Assembly: GCF_932294415.1 (NCBI RefSeq)
Contig: NC_065538.1
Coordinates: 13,336,330-13,400,329, forward strand
Source of the DNA: Quercus robur
Lineage: Eukaryota > Streptophyta > Magnoliopsida > Fagales > Fagaceae
Direction of reading: 5' to 3'
Length of the DNA: 64,000 bases
Positions 48,627-62,900 of this stretch are shown one piece after another (within the stretch, counting starts at the first letter, position 1; every line of letters starts with the position of its first letter). The notes under the pieces were generated by a model that was given only the letters and a program-made list of their open reading frames with translations, was not told where the DNA came from and did no database searches. Both the position numbers and the translations under genes were made by a program.

Positions 48627-48974
48627 GGAAAATGTTTGACTCCAAACATGTTTAAAGTTTTGGACTCCAACCACTAATAGAAAAATGACATGTGTTATGT
48701 TATATGCATTGCACTTAACTCACTTAGTTGATTGTGTTAAGTGAGTCATGTGCATTACATATAATAATAACAAATATCTTCTTTTTATTGGTAATTGGAG
48801 GAAAATGTTTGACTCCAAACATGTTTAGAGTTTTGGACTTTAACTACTAATAGAAAAATGATATGTGTTCCATCATATGCATTGCACTTAACTCACTTAG
48901 TTGATTATGTTAAGTGAGTCATGTCCATTACACATAATAATGACAAATATATTCTTTTTATTGGTAATTGGAGC
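48627..48974. repeat. Tandem duplication, about 175 bp, two copies
   Basis: Both units contain gaaaatgtttgactccaaac, ttgcacttaactcacttagt and gttaagtgagtcatgt, and end ttattggtaattggag. They run about 48627-48797 and 48800-48974 with roughly 90% identity. Non-coding. Confidence 0.85.
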
Positions 48975-49259
48975 TATCTCAAGACTTCAAACATTTTTGG
49001 AGGCAAGCTTTGTCCTAATAATAAATGGAATTATTAGATTTCTTTCTCATTTGTTAGATCAGGTTTCTTCACATCAATATTTTAATTTTCAAAAACCAGG
49101 GGAAAAAAACTAAAATTTGCATTTTAGTTGAAACCAAGTAGATATTACCTTGATGAAATTTTATCAAATTAAAGAAACTTAATACTGAATAAATTATAAT
49201 TAAATTATGTATAGTCTTTTGCTATAAATTATTTTATTTGACTTTTTATTTGTCGTATT

Positions 49260-49410
49260 AGATATATCATGTCATGACTCATGAGTTCTAATTAACTCAA
49301 CTAATAAAATATTCTTTCATCAAGTAAGGAATCTAAGTTCAAATCTTGCGTGTACCAAATACCAAGTAATATCTTAGTCTAATAATAATATAAGAACAAT
49401 TATCATAAAA
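49260..49410 (+). mobile_element. tRNA-derived SINE remnant
   Basis: Box A-like gttctaattaactcaacta and box B-like aagttcaaatcttg sit at tRNA-promoter spacing. The region after box B (accaaataccaagtaat) trails into AT-rich sequence. No clear duplication. Confidence 0.5.
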
Positions 49411-50374
49411 TAGACATGAAACACACACCCAAAATAATTTCTCCCCAGTAAAGTTAATGGATGACCACAATACCCAAAGGTTCACTAAGTACGGAAACGG
49501 CAAGCTCAAAGTAACCTCTATTACAAGTCTCATCAAGTACTATTTTTATACATCTATTAATTTATAGGATATTATTCAATCATTTAGAGAATTCCAACAT
49601 AATTTTTTATCTAATGATGATAAAGATGCTATTGATTTTGATTCATAAACATATAAATAAATATTATATATAAATAACTTTTTACAAAACTTTCGGGTAC
49701 AATAATTACTAATTAGTTTATTTGGTGATTATGGATTGGATAATAGTTAGGTTTATTTAATTATAACCACTTAATAGTTACACCACCTCCTAGTGCACAG
49801 AAAAGAACAAACTTAAGTTGACCCCAGTAGCTTATTTTACAGTTTACACAACCATAATAGAGGATCTTCTCTTTAGGATCTATATGAGTAACTAGATGCC
49901 CCATAATCCATATTGATCTAACCGAGATTGATTGTCAATTGTTCAATATTGAACCCTGCGCCATAACCACCTTTCTTCTGGTTATTTGGACTTTGGAGGG
50001 AAACAAAGAAAAAAATAGTATAATAGGAGAGACTTCCTTAATTGTAGTACCTTGTGTTTCCTAAATAATTTCCAACACATGATTTTGTTTTATTTTATTT
50101 TTATAGTATATGTATTTCATTAGTCAATACAACCATATATTTAACATATATTTAAATTACGTGAGGAACCTAAGGTATATTACTTGAATAACTATACCTA
50201 AGTTTTTTACCCAATTAGGATTCCAAATTGTGTCATTTAGTTTCCTAAATTTTTTAATTAAAAAAAAATTGGATTGTAAATTAATAAAATTACATTAATC
50301 AAATCATATTAGATGCAAGAGTTGATATTCACATTTCATTGAGCAAACAAACATTTAACTTTTTTTAAAAAAAA

Positions 50375-50450
50375 TTGGTAGATTACACAAGCACTTAGTA
50401 GGTCTTGAATCCACAGCCTCACCCTTTGTCACATTATTATGTGAGAAGGA
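50375..50450 (-). mobile_element. SINE fragment
   Basis: It shares ggtcttgaa.ccac.gcctcaccct with the better copy at 62505-62680 and lacks the box A end. Confidence 0.45.
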
Positions 50451-50907
50451 AATGTTAGGGTAGCATTTTCCTTTCTTTTCGCTGAAATAATTGAAGAACT
50501 TTATTAGATGATGATAATCAAAATATACAAACACCCACAAAGGTGGGTAAAGAATTCCAAAATCTATAAGCTGACTTAATAACTCAAATGACAAGACGAG
50601 GTCAGGCTAAAGAAAAACAAAATGCCAGACCTCAGTACAAGAGGAATGAATATACAAAGGGCAGTAGTGTACAGTTACGTGGGTTATAGGTTGTCAACCA
50701 AGGCTGTGGACATCCGGCCTAACAAGGCTCCACTTTTGTAGCAATTTTGCATCTGATGAGCTTCCTTGAAATTCAAGGTCATGAAAGAAAGTTAAAAGCA
50801 GAACTTGCTTTCCGGTGTTCTTCCTTGACCATCTCGAATGTAACTTTCAAGTCCTGAAGGAAGAGGCTCCACCTTTTTGTATAAAAGTGTGCATTAGATT
50901 TTTGTTC

Positions 50908-53900
50908 TCAATCTTCTTTTGCATATGAGAGTGCAAAGTCTTTAATCCTTTGCTTAAGGTGCTGCAATATGCATAAATAGTCATACAAGAGGGTTTTTTT
51001 TTTTTTTCAACAAGAGATTTAAAAAAACAAAATTAATGAGAGAGAGAGAGAAGACAGAAATAACTGAAATTTGAAAGCATTTTGCAAGAATCACCTTCAA
51101 CTCTTTATGAAGGACCACAAATATTTTTTTCAGCCTCTTATGTCTCTGCAAGTTCAAAACAGGTTCAGCAAGAAAAATATAGTAAATAGAAAATCCTAGA
51201 TATTCTGATATCAAGCACTTAACAACTGGATGAGATGTTTACAAAATCCTCAAACATGTCACACAAACTACACACTCCTAGACTTTTTATTTTTATTTTT
51301 ATATAAGTACAAACTCCTAGACAATTAACCCCACTATTCCAAGTATGTCAATGATAATTGACATTCTTTGTGTTTTTTTAAAATTAAGAAAAAACAAAAT
51401 ATTTTAGACAAAGAGCAGACTTGGCAATGGCATACTGTAAGTATTCAAGAAAAATAGTAACTTTATGATGATAAATAATATGATTCAGAGATCTGCTCCC
51501 CACCATCACTAACATTATACCATATCAAGGCTCATCAAATCACCAGATTAATCTCCAGCTTATTTGCTAATTTGTTATCTCTTCTTTCCTACTTTTATCA
51601 CTACCCATCTCACCATACTCCTTACAAAATAGGAGAGAACCTTCAAGCAGCAACTCAAACAATTTCGGTTGGATTCAAGGTCAACTCAGGATTAACAACC
51701 TTGGCCTGCTTCTTAATCAAAGCCAAACCTTCAGCCTGAACTGCTTAAACGCAAGCACAGCCCATGCTAATTTTTTTAAGTTGAGGTTAGACTAATTTTC
51801 AGGGTTTTGCCTGTGTGCTGTGTTTAATTAGGTCAGGTTGTGTGGCCATGTTGCCATCCAAGCAACCTGTACAATTCTCATCTAAGGTTCCAATATTTTG
51901 CTCCACAGCACTCACATTCTTGTTTATGATTTTAATAACTGAAGCCCCTTAGATTTGCAGGCTACATGACCTATGTTGTTGGGGACGGTAGAAGAGTTGG
52001 ATTAAGGGATATGACATACGGTGCAAGCAGTATCCATTGAATTGCAAACTTATACTCAATTATGACATGTGGTGCAAGCAGTATTCAAACTTATATTCAA
52101 TTGCAATGTATAAGGAGCCATAAATGCACTCTTGCTTGGGACCTCTAAATAAAGGGGTGAATCAATTACGGAATATTTGTGAGAGATGATTAGGAATTGA
52201 AGTCTTACCTCTCAATTTTTGACATGTTATAGTCCAAAATGCTGGCTCTAACCAGTTAAGGTGGAGTTTGAACATTTACTGCAAAAGCAATGTTTACTCT
52301 TTCTGCCAGCCTCTATTGTATGAGCTTTCCTTGGAAGAGTATCTAGTGCACAAAATTTTCAAAAATCGTTGCTTTCTTTGTGTGGATGGGGAAATTTTTA
52401 ATGGGTAATAATCTTATTAAAGTGGAGTTGTTTTTGTAGATTTGAGTTGCATGTGGAAGTACAGTGGCAAAATTAAGGACACCATTTTGAAGTGGCCTGG
52501 GAGTTCTGGTATTTTGTTCTTACTATGTTTGGGGTACAGCGGGTGAAGCCTCTGGTTTGGTAAACATTAGAGCTCCTTGGTTTGGAATATAGCTTCTTTA
52601 TGCTTACTGTGGGCAATATGGAGGGAGAGGAACAACGGTTCAGTTAATAGTGTAAACCACTCAACTATGCTTGCATCTATCACTTGATTGTGAGTAATTT
52701 ACAAAACATATCATATTTATTTTGCTTCATTAAAATGCATGCCATGTTACAGAATTTCATTGAATATAAGACAAAGGGAGTAACATATAGTGCTTAGTTG
52801 AAACTTCCACGTGACTCACAGTATGTATAGTTGAATCTTTTTATGTAAGCAAAATAATTTTTATTAAAGAAAAGAGGCAACACTTCACTTATAAAGAAAA
52901 AAAGAGAGGCAACAAATCGGATACAGCACATGTACCAACTGCACCTTAAGAATTACAATCTCAAGTTCAAACAATCTCTGAACTCTATATTTTTTATAGT
53001 GATTGGTAAGTTACATGTATCCAATGGGTCTTGGACCCATGACCTCACTCTCCACCTGGAACTTATAAAGTGTGGAGGTACCACTAGAGCTAGAGCTTAT
53101 TGGCTCTATGAACTCTACAAAATTGCAAGAGGGAATACAACCCAAAGTTATCAACCAATCATACAAACATCTCAACAGAGATTGTCTGATGACATGGTTA
53201 AGACGTTCAACACTAGAGCATTTTCAGAGGATTGCTATGTCTATCTTGTTTCACTAACACATGAAATTTTGCAAATTTTCATTTATTATAGGACATGGAA
53301 TATTATTTAATAAACAGCCATTAAAAAAAAGATAATTTTCTTGCTTAAGTTCAGGACAGAGAGATGCTTTACATACAGTTTCAAGTACTAAGACGTAAGT
53401 TGGTTGGGTGGAAGAAGCTGTATTTGTCTAAAGAAGGACGACTGACGTTGCTCAAGAGTATGTTATCTAGCCTTCCAACTTACTTTTTATCTCTTTTTAC
53501 TATCCCTACACATGTGGCCAATAAAATTGAGAAGTTGCAAAGGGATTTTTTGTGGGGGGATTCCAAGACACATTTGGTGGGGTGGGATAAGGTGTGTGCA
53601 CCTGTGGATAATGGTGGGTTAGGAGTAAGGAAATTAACTACTTTTAATAAAGCCTTACTAGGGAAATGGTTATGGCGGGGTTGAGGAGACAAGGCTTTGG
53701 AGAAGGGTTATAGCTTTGAAGTTTGGGGATCAGTGGGGGGCATGGACATCCAAGCTAGGTAGAGGTGTACATGGGTGTGGTTTGGGGAGAAGTATCCGAA
53801 TGGGTTGGGAGGTTTTCAGCAAAAATATTCAGTTTGAGGTAGGGGTAGGGGATAGAGTGAAGTTTTGGACAGATTGGTGGTGTGGGGATTCACCACTCCA

Positions 53901-56900
53901 ACTGACCTTTCCGGCTGTATTTGGGATTGCTTCCAATAAAGCAGCCTCTGTGGCCTGGCCTCTTGTCTGGAATGGTTGGGGATAGAGGAACGAAGAAGCT
54001 GGGATGTTCAGTTCATTCAAAGACCGAATGATTGGGAGATGGGTGTTGTGGATGATTTTCTTCGTACTTTGAGTTCTAATTTACCTCCAACTGAGAATGG
54101 AGACCGTATGAGATGGAAGTTAACGAAGAATGGGGATTTTGATATCTGCTCGTTTTATAATAAACTACGAGGTCTCTTGCCTATTATCTTTCCTTGGAAA
54201 GGTATTTGGAAAGTTAAGGCTCCTCAGCGTGTTTCTTTCTTTGTTTGGACCACCGTATGGGACAAGATTCTTACAGGTGACAATCTACGGGGTAGAGGGT
54301 TTGATTTTGTTGACTGGTGCATTATGTGTTATTGTAATGGGGAGACGATGGATCATTTGCCACTTCATTGTGGAAAGGCTTATCGATTGTGGAGTTTAGT
54401 TTTTAGATCTTTTGGGATTTCATGGGTTTTGCCAAGATCGGTTGCAATACTCTTTTTGGTTGGTGGAATTGGTTGGGAAAGCATTCGTCTAACATTTGGA
54501 AAATGGTTCTGTTGTGCTTAATGTGGTATATTAGGAGGGAGCGAAATTGGCGGACGTTTGAGGACATGGAAAGCACTGATGACCAGCTACTTGCTTCTTT
54601 CAGTGGCTCCCTTTTCGACTGGTCTAGGGATTTGGGACTCACCTCTAGTGATTCTCTCCCCATGTTTCTTAGTTCTCTCTTTTGTAATTAGTTTTCTCTT
54701 TGTTTTCTCTTTTCTCTTTTTGTAATCTTTGATATGCCTTATGCTGTTATGCATGAGGTAGTTTTTTGAATATACATCTTTATTACTTATCAAAAAAAAA
54801 AAAAAGTACTAAGACGTAGATGAACCAATGGAGTAAAAGAAACTTGGATCGGGTAAAGCAATGTACTAGAATGATCTCATATGCAGGATGCCAAAATTTC
54901 TAAGCTGTTAAAAACAAAGATTGCATGCAACATTAGTTGGATGCCTTAAGTTATTGCTGTATTATGCAGTACTTGAGCTTTTCACAGCAATGAAGCCAAA
55001 GTAAAAAGGTGTATAAACTGGCTTAGGCAAAGGGCATTCTGGAAAAGATAATTTATTTTTATAAGTAATGGAAATATTAGAAGAAGGGGAAATCTATTCA
55101 TCGTTGTATACAAAAAATTCCTCAAAAGAATTACAATCTAAAATTGAAATAATGAAAGTCTATGCAGGAAGGGAAATGAACACTGCCAAACTAGCAGACC
55201 ATTCATACAATAACCCCAAAGATACAGATTCTAGCTTCAGAAAGTGTGATTGGACAGTTGGATCAATCTTTTTAATGGGTTTGGTTAATCCTTCGAGTAT
55301 AAAATACATATTGTAAAGTAATATACACCACAAAGAAACTAAAACAAAGCATACCGTTCCACATTGCTGATAGGATTCCTTCAACTGCCCCAAGATGTCG
55401 AAATATCTCTCCTTATCCCCCCTTCCTTTAGCAACTTCAAGGTCCTCTCCCAGTTTTTGGAACTCATTCCTACATATAATAGGTATTATATTGTTTTTAT
55501 GTGACACAATTTTTCAAAACAACAAGCACATATAAGCAATTCGTCAAGCAAATAAGAATAAATAAAGAGCAGTAACACCTTTAAACAAAAGTAAAAGGAC
55601 TCTTCATGTTACCTGTAACTCTCAAGAATCTTGTTCAAGGAACAATAACTATCATACTTATCACGATACTCCTGCACATATTCTTTATGCCTAATATGGA
55701 ACAAAAAAGCATATAATTTGGATCAGTTTCCAGAAAATCAGGTAAGAACACTACAACAAACAATCCTAAATAGATAGGTGGCATTTATCAACATAAAGTT
55801 CTAATGTTCACTTACTGAGAGAGATCTTTTATTGGTCCCTTCAGCTCTGGCTCATCCTTTTCATACTTGGAATAAGAACAACTATTTTCATCCGAAGAAG
55901 AATCCCTCCTCTTCCGATCACTATTATTTCCCTCAGCCCAAATTGAATCCTTTCTTCCATCATTCAACTCTACTATTGTATTTGATGTTTGTTTTTTTGT
56001 TTCTTTTATGGAATGAGAAACTAGTCCTTGTTTAGTGTCGTGCTGTTGGAGAGCACTTACAAGTGCTTTCTTATTGCTTTCACTATAGCCTTCCAGACCA
56101 ATCCCTTGGCTAATGTTACCCTCATTCTGTCTAGATTTATTACTCCCATCTGCCAATTTGTTATACTGGGACCCATCTTCAGCATGATCAACTTTTGAAA
56201 GGTATTGTGGATGAGATTGCACAACCCTGTGGTGAGACCTTGTTAGATCTTCAGCATGATCTTCTACATTCCTCTTTTTATTTGAACCCTCTAGATTGCT
56301 ATGGAGCCCAGCATTTAGGTTTGGCGGGGATGGCTTTCCTGGTTCTAAAGTTGTCTTTCCAACAGGTTTTCCTTTAATTGAATCTGAATTCCAGTTATCT
56401 GAAGAGCATAGTTTGTTCTCAGACTGTTTGAATGAACTTTTTTCAAATTGCTTTTTAACCGGTGTTTCCTCAGGCAAGGGCTCACGGAGTTCACCCAACT
56501 CCAAGTCTGAAAGCTCTCTTTGAAGCATACTGCCTTTCCCATTAACCACAGGGGATACTTCCACTCCAGCCCTGACGTTATCCTTTGGTGAAGATCCAAT
56601 GAGGTGACTTGAAACCTGTCCGCCTTCCTTGGACTTACCAACTTCACCGTGCTTCCTGTGACGTGAGCCAAATGGCACTGATTGTTTGCCACCAGCACCA
56701 ACTTCCTTCAAATTTTTTGAACCCTTTTTCTCATTGGCATAACCATCTTCATTCTGAGTATCTCTGTTAAATTTATCTTTTTGCAAGGAAAAACTTTCAT
56801 GTGCATGAGAGTTCTTTTCAGAGTATTTACGGCCACGTCCCAAGCTCTCAGCACGTTTGTCATGTCTCTCTACTGCATCAGGAGCCTTTACCCTTGTGCT

Positions 56901-59900
56901 TTGATCAAAGGACCTTCGACCAGATTGCTGGATATCTGAACTGGATTTTCCAGGAAATGCCTGGTTGTATCCCTTTTGTAAGCCAATATCAGTATTACCA
57001 TCCCTATCAGTTCTATTTGTTTGAATGGTAGGGCCCTTTGAAGGGTTTCCACCAAGTCTATCAGGGGACAAATTGTGAGAGCCCTCTGAGAATTGATTAT
57101 TCCAAACCCCAGACATAGGAGGTTGAGCATCTGTTTTTATCCTTTTTGAGCGGTCGAATTTCTCATCTTTCTTCACATCAGAACTCTTTCTGGATTTTCC
57201 TTTAAATGTCCTCTCAGAGCTGTCAGACTGTTCATGTCTGAGGCTGTCATTAACTGTATTTACCCTTTCATCAAACAAACTTCCTATATAATGTTGCCGC
57301 TCTAGGAGATCATCTTGAACAGGTGAAAAAGGTTTAGTTTCTTCTACATGGTTTTTGCTCTCTTTGTCAGGAACCAAGCTAGAAACTGCAGCTATTTCAG
57401 TTTCCCGTTCATCATCAGGGGAGTCTTTTTCAATCTCAATTGCATCAGATCCTCCACCATCTTGCTTCTCACCAATCCCACTCTGCATGGGCTTGCCATC
57501 AGGAGCTATCCACGGATTGGGCAAAGAGAACCCAGGTTCAGAGGGTTGCACTTTACGCTGGGGTTCTTTGTCATCATCACTTGTCATTATATCCACATCC
57601 ACATCAGAAGCTTCCTTGCTGTTGGAAGATGCGTCACTTTCACTGTCACTGCTACTTCCACTCCCACTTCCCACTGGGCTTCTACTTCTGCTTCTGCTTC
57701 TACTATGACTTCCACTGTCACTTGCACTATCACTGCTGTCGCTTTCACTATCACTGTCACTTCCACTATCACTGGAGCTGCCTGCCTGCCCTTCACTATT
57801 ATCAGAGCTCTTTTTTTCACGAAACAGATCAGGTGAATGCTGTTGGATATCAATTTTTTCTAATGCATTTGATTCTTCTCCAAGTTTAGAGTTCAAGTGT
57901 GCTGGTTCCTCCAATTCATCAGTAGGGACTTTCTCTTCAAAGCCTGGTTCTGCAGCAGGTATCTGACCATGTTTGTCTTCAGCAGCAGGTGTCAGCTGAC
58001 GGTTGTCCTCTGGAGAACTGGAAAAATTCCAGTGCATTAAACCACATGCAGGAACACAAGAAAGTCATTTATTTAAAAAAGAGTGGACAAAATGTTCTCT
58101 ATTTGACTGCTTATCAAGCCTTCTGTCAGAGAGCAATCATCATTTATAATAAGCTTCTAGAAACATGAAGTCCCCGGAAGTAGAGCATAAAACAAAATTA
58201 TATTAATGGCTCCTATTACTAGAAGGTATAAGTATCAAAAATCAATTGAAGAGCATATATTCTTGATGCAATCTAATTAAGACCTTGCTGAGTTGAATTT
58301 GTAATAAAAACTGAAGTACTATCATTGGCTTTTCCAAGAATAATCAAAGCCTTCTTTTTCAAAAGATTATTTGAACCATGGTATCCACTCCATAGTAGCT
58401 ATAGATTTCCTCCAGACCAAGACACAATGGTCCTAAAAAATACAGTTATAAAAAAAAAAAAAAAAAACAGAATGCCATAGAAACCAAGAACCAGTACTTA
58501 CAAGTTTCATATCAAAGAATTTGCATAAGACTCATAAAACTTTAATAATCAACATCTGAATAAATGAGTCCGTCATAAAAGAAGCATGGGTCACCATATA
58601 TGACCTAAAAATGCAATGATAGAAGTGATAAAGCAAATCTGATAAACATATGCTGCTTTAAAGGAAACATTTACAATCCAAGGATCATTCACTTTACTTT
58701 AGTTAATTTGTGTCTTGTAAATAAAATCCATGCCTCCTCCAGCCAATGCAATTTCTCAGCCATTAGTAGTGCATGATATGCTCAGTGCTATTCGGTACTT
58801 CTGTTGTACATCCTGTTTAATATCATTTATTTTCTAATGTACAGACTTAGGAACAACTGCAAAACAACTTCGCCACTAAAGTGACCAGTAAAATCCAGTA
58901 TCATCATCAGGAAACAAGAAGTACCTTCCACTTTCAGACAATGGTTTTTTGATGTTTTCCAGATCCACTCCGGGTTTCAAGAAATATCTTCCTGGAGCTT
59001 GAAAAGTGGCAATCTGATGTTCAACAAAAAATTAGAAAACATAAGATCACTTAATGTTCTCAACTTAAAAACCATCAAGGATTTCCATCACTTACTTTTT
59101 TTATAATGGGTTCAATCTTCTTAACAGAGTTGGGAATTGTATCTCCAATAGCTTTCTCCAAGGCCTACAAACAAGAGAGAGAGAGAGAGAGATAGCGAAT
59201 CAAATCATAAGTTGGTGGAAGTAATTGGTTAAAAACATTTGTTCAAAACCAAGAAACATAGAAACTCATATCCATATGCCTACCTTCAAGCTCATCCCCT
59301 TTGGATTCTCCATGAGCAAAGTAATCAACATGCTTTGCAAATCCACTGGTTTAGCTCCAACATTTCTTTTGCGTCCCGATGTTTCCTGTACAGCAATAGT
59401 AGTCCTGGTCGGGATTTCTTTCTCAGAGCTATCAGCAGCATTCTCTTTATTCATCACCTTATTGGGCAAAAGGTCTTCTACAGCTTGATGCTTAGGCATA
59501 TTCACATTCCTCAATGGAGACACAGGAAGAACAGATTGCTCCGGTGGAGACGGACGAGGTGAAGATGAATGTCTGCCCTTTGCGATGGCTGTTGAGGATA
59601 ATCCAGATTTATGGACAGATTTAGGGGGGACACTAGCTGCAAATGGTGCAAAACATTATAGTTGAAAAAAAAAAAAAAAAAAGGAAAAATCAATAAGGTA
59701 CCGAAGAGAAAAGAAATAAAAAAAAAATAAGTAGAAAATGAATGCCTTGTATATTTAAACTTTTGCTTATAAAACAGGTAGATAAATTATGTAGAACACT
59801 GAGATATTACAAAAATACCATCTCTAGATGGCTTTGATTACCTTGAGGTGGTTCAACTTTGCGCTTTTTAAATGGAGGTTCTTTCTTTTGTTTGAAATGC

Positions 59901-62900
59901 TTCCATGGATTAGCTGGTAACACAGAATATTTGACACTTCAGATAGATTAGAATCCAATTGTAGCATTAAGCCTAAATTGGTCACACAAGAAATACTTGG
60001 CAGAATATGAATAAGAAGCAATTAAGTTAAATAGTGATATACTCATATACAGAATTATACCATTATAAATGCTGAAAGGACAAAATAAACAGTGCACAGA
60101 GAAAGAAAGCATAGATGAATAATATGCTGTCAGGAAACCAGAAGAGAGAGAGAGAGAGAGATAATGTAGTCTAAGGCAATGCTGCTGTAGTGATGTCTAA
60201 ATGAAAATCTGAATAAAGAACTTACCCTCAACAGCAGCTAATGCCTTTAATTGACTCTTCATAGATGGGTTCCCATGTTCTAAGACAATAGCTCTGTTGT
60301 TAAGAGGAAAAGAAACAGTATTAAACCACATAGGAGCAAAATACAAACCAATCTGCTCAAAACATCATTTAATGGTAGAACTGTCATGCAACCTTCCAAC
60401 AGAAGTCATGATACTAAAATCTGAAATGTATTTGTAGATATAAAAGGATTCTATTACCACCAAATATTTGCAACTAACAGGTAACTAGCTGGACAAGACT
60501 AAAGCTAGCTTTAACTGTTGAGCAAAATTGTAAAAGAAGTCCAAGCACTTACTTTTACTTATCCCAAAAAAAAAAAAAAAAAAAGATGCGCAAGCATTTA
60601 CTAGGGAGAATCTATCAAAGTAGCTGAACCAAGGGAATTTGTTATCAATTTTTCATAATAGAATATGTAAACCACCCACTGAAAATAAATAATCTTCCAA
60701 AAGGTAGTTATAAATAGAAGAACACCAAGTACAATTGCAACACTGTCATAGATTGTAACCACCAAATAGAAGACTATCCAGATGTTGCTCCTAGGGAATC
60801 CACTATATTATACATGAAAGCTCCCAACTGGATACACAATAATCTAATTGTAGGTATTAAAAGATTCTCATGAAACATAAGAGCAAAAGAAAAAATTAAT
60901 GCAGTTGAACTTGTCAGACTAAAAATTTTCTGTTTGAACTTTAAAGTATACTCCATTGGCTTCTCTTTAATATTTCTTTTTTCTTTTATGAAAATTTTAT
61001 TTTCTATTGACGTGTGAAGACCCCACGTCAAGTGTCTTTCTTAGTTTGGACAGCTGCATGAGGAAACATTCTAACATGTGATTATTTGAGAAGGGGCATT
61101 CCAATTGTGGATTGGTGCTGTTTTTGCCGACGTAGTGGGGAAAATGTTGACCACCTACTGTTGCATTGTGAGGAAGTTTCTCGGTTATGGAGTTTTGCTC
61201 TTAGATCATTTGGTGTTGCTTGGGTTTTACCCAAGGAGGTAATTGATTTATTGGCGGGATAGAAAAATTCGTTGGGAAAGTACTCTTCGAATATTTGGAA
61301 TTTGGTACCACGTGGGTTATTCAGCGGGAGCACAATAGTCGTATTTTAAAAGACATGGAGCTTATTGGGGATCAGCTCTTAGCTTTATTTGTGGGGACCT
61401 TGTTTGATTGTCTCATTCGTGGAGTTTTACTTCTAGGGAATCCATTCCGCAGCTTTTAGATTCCCTTTCTTCTTGTACATAACTTTTTTTGGCTTCCTTT
61501 ATGTTGTTTGTACATATTTTTTTTGGCTACTTCATTTTCTATTGAAGTAGTCTTCTCTTAATACAATTTTCTTACCTATCAAAAAAAATTTATTTTCTAT
61601 AAACACAAATCTAGTTTAATCATACAAAAACTTATTTAAGCTTCTCCTTACACTTCATATGCTAAAAAGGAACAATTTTATTATCAAAAACCACATAGCG
61701 GAGATGGTGACACTGACTATGAAAATACACATCAATTTATGGCAAACCTAATCCCAGAAATTGAAAGTTTTTAAGGACATAAAATTTCATAGAATGAATG
61801 ATCAAAGATCAAACTAATATCCAGCTTTAAAGGTTCAAATTATTTAACTTTTACTTTTGTTTTTAAACCTAGGCCAGGACATACCATGTTTCAACCCCAC
61901 CCATTCGCCACTTTAGTCAACATGAATGCAGGTCTCTAGACAGAAGTGAACAAAACCTACGTAGGTCTTCACTATTTGTAAGAATTAATCAACTCATCAG
62001 TTACATCTCAATTAGTTATAAATTGTTGCGGTCTCTGATGTCAAACTGTTTTAAATACAAAAACTCATACTGAAAAACAAAATTGTATAAACAGGTTTGT
62101 TGGGAATAATATATATAAGTGGTAATTTGAGATCTATTAAAAGAAGCAAAACCTTAGTAGCCTAACCCACTACACAAGTAGCCTACAATGAGATCATCCC
62201 AAAAGAAAAAAAGGAAGGGAAAAAAAAAAAAAAAAGCTCAAGATTTATAATTGAGAACATCTAAAAATATAAGAAAGATGTTGAAGAAAAATCAGGTTAA
62301 TTAAAAGTGCATGCAGGAAAATTACTGGCACATTTCCTGCACCTCAGTGCGGTCTAATGTGACTAGATACTTTCAGCTCAGGGAAAAAAAACTATAAATC
62401 GAATTAATCATCACCTATAATAATTGTCAAGTGGAGTAAATCCATAGCAGGTACACCGCATGCACACACTCACTATATCTAATCCATATAAGGCATGTGT
62501 ATAACCTTTTTTTTTATTGGTAAGTTACGCCCACAAAAGTGGGAGTTTTGTGCCCTAGACACCGCCTTTTAAGTTACACATGCACTCAATGGGTCTTGAA
62601 CCCACGACCTCACCCTCTTTCTTGCACTTATAAGGGAAGAAGGTGCTAGTTGAGATAGATCTCATTGGCGGCATGTGGATAGTTACAGAGAAAAGTTTAT
62701 GCAGTAAAGACTAGAGAGACAGGAAAAAAGTAACAAAACAGACACAAAGGATAATTGCAAGTTAAAGTTGAAGAACAAACCTAAAGCAAATAATGAACCC
62801 AGAATTAAAGAAACATTCTTTAATATAATCAGAAAACATACTTGCGTGATTTAAGCTTGCGTTCTGCTTCCTCTGACATCTTCTTAACATGGTTCTTAGT

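Larger units (their letters stand above)
44989..50907. other. Spacer between the GDH-like and ELL-like genes
   Basis: About 45000-46150 should hold the 5' UTR (with an intron) and promoter of the GDH-like gene. Next come a MITE relative (46530-46910), GA microsatellites (47215-47240), a minimal LINE tail (47593-47609), a palindrome with tandem repeat (47816-48030), a tandem duplication (48627-48974), SINEs (49260-49410 and 50375-50450) and AT-rich sequence. The 3' UTR of the ELL-like gene should lie just below 50908. I see no further gene. Confidence 0.55.

Noticed and set aside
57348..57889. Plus-strand frames of 117-162 codons
   Set aside because: They are antisense shadows of the Ser/Asp-rich exon of the ELL-like gene, with low-complexity Ser/Thr/His content and no splice context.
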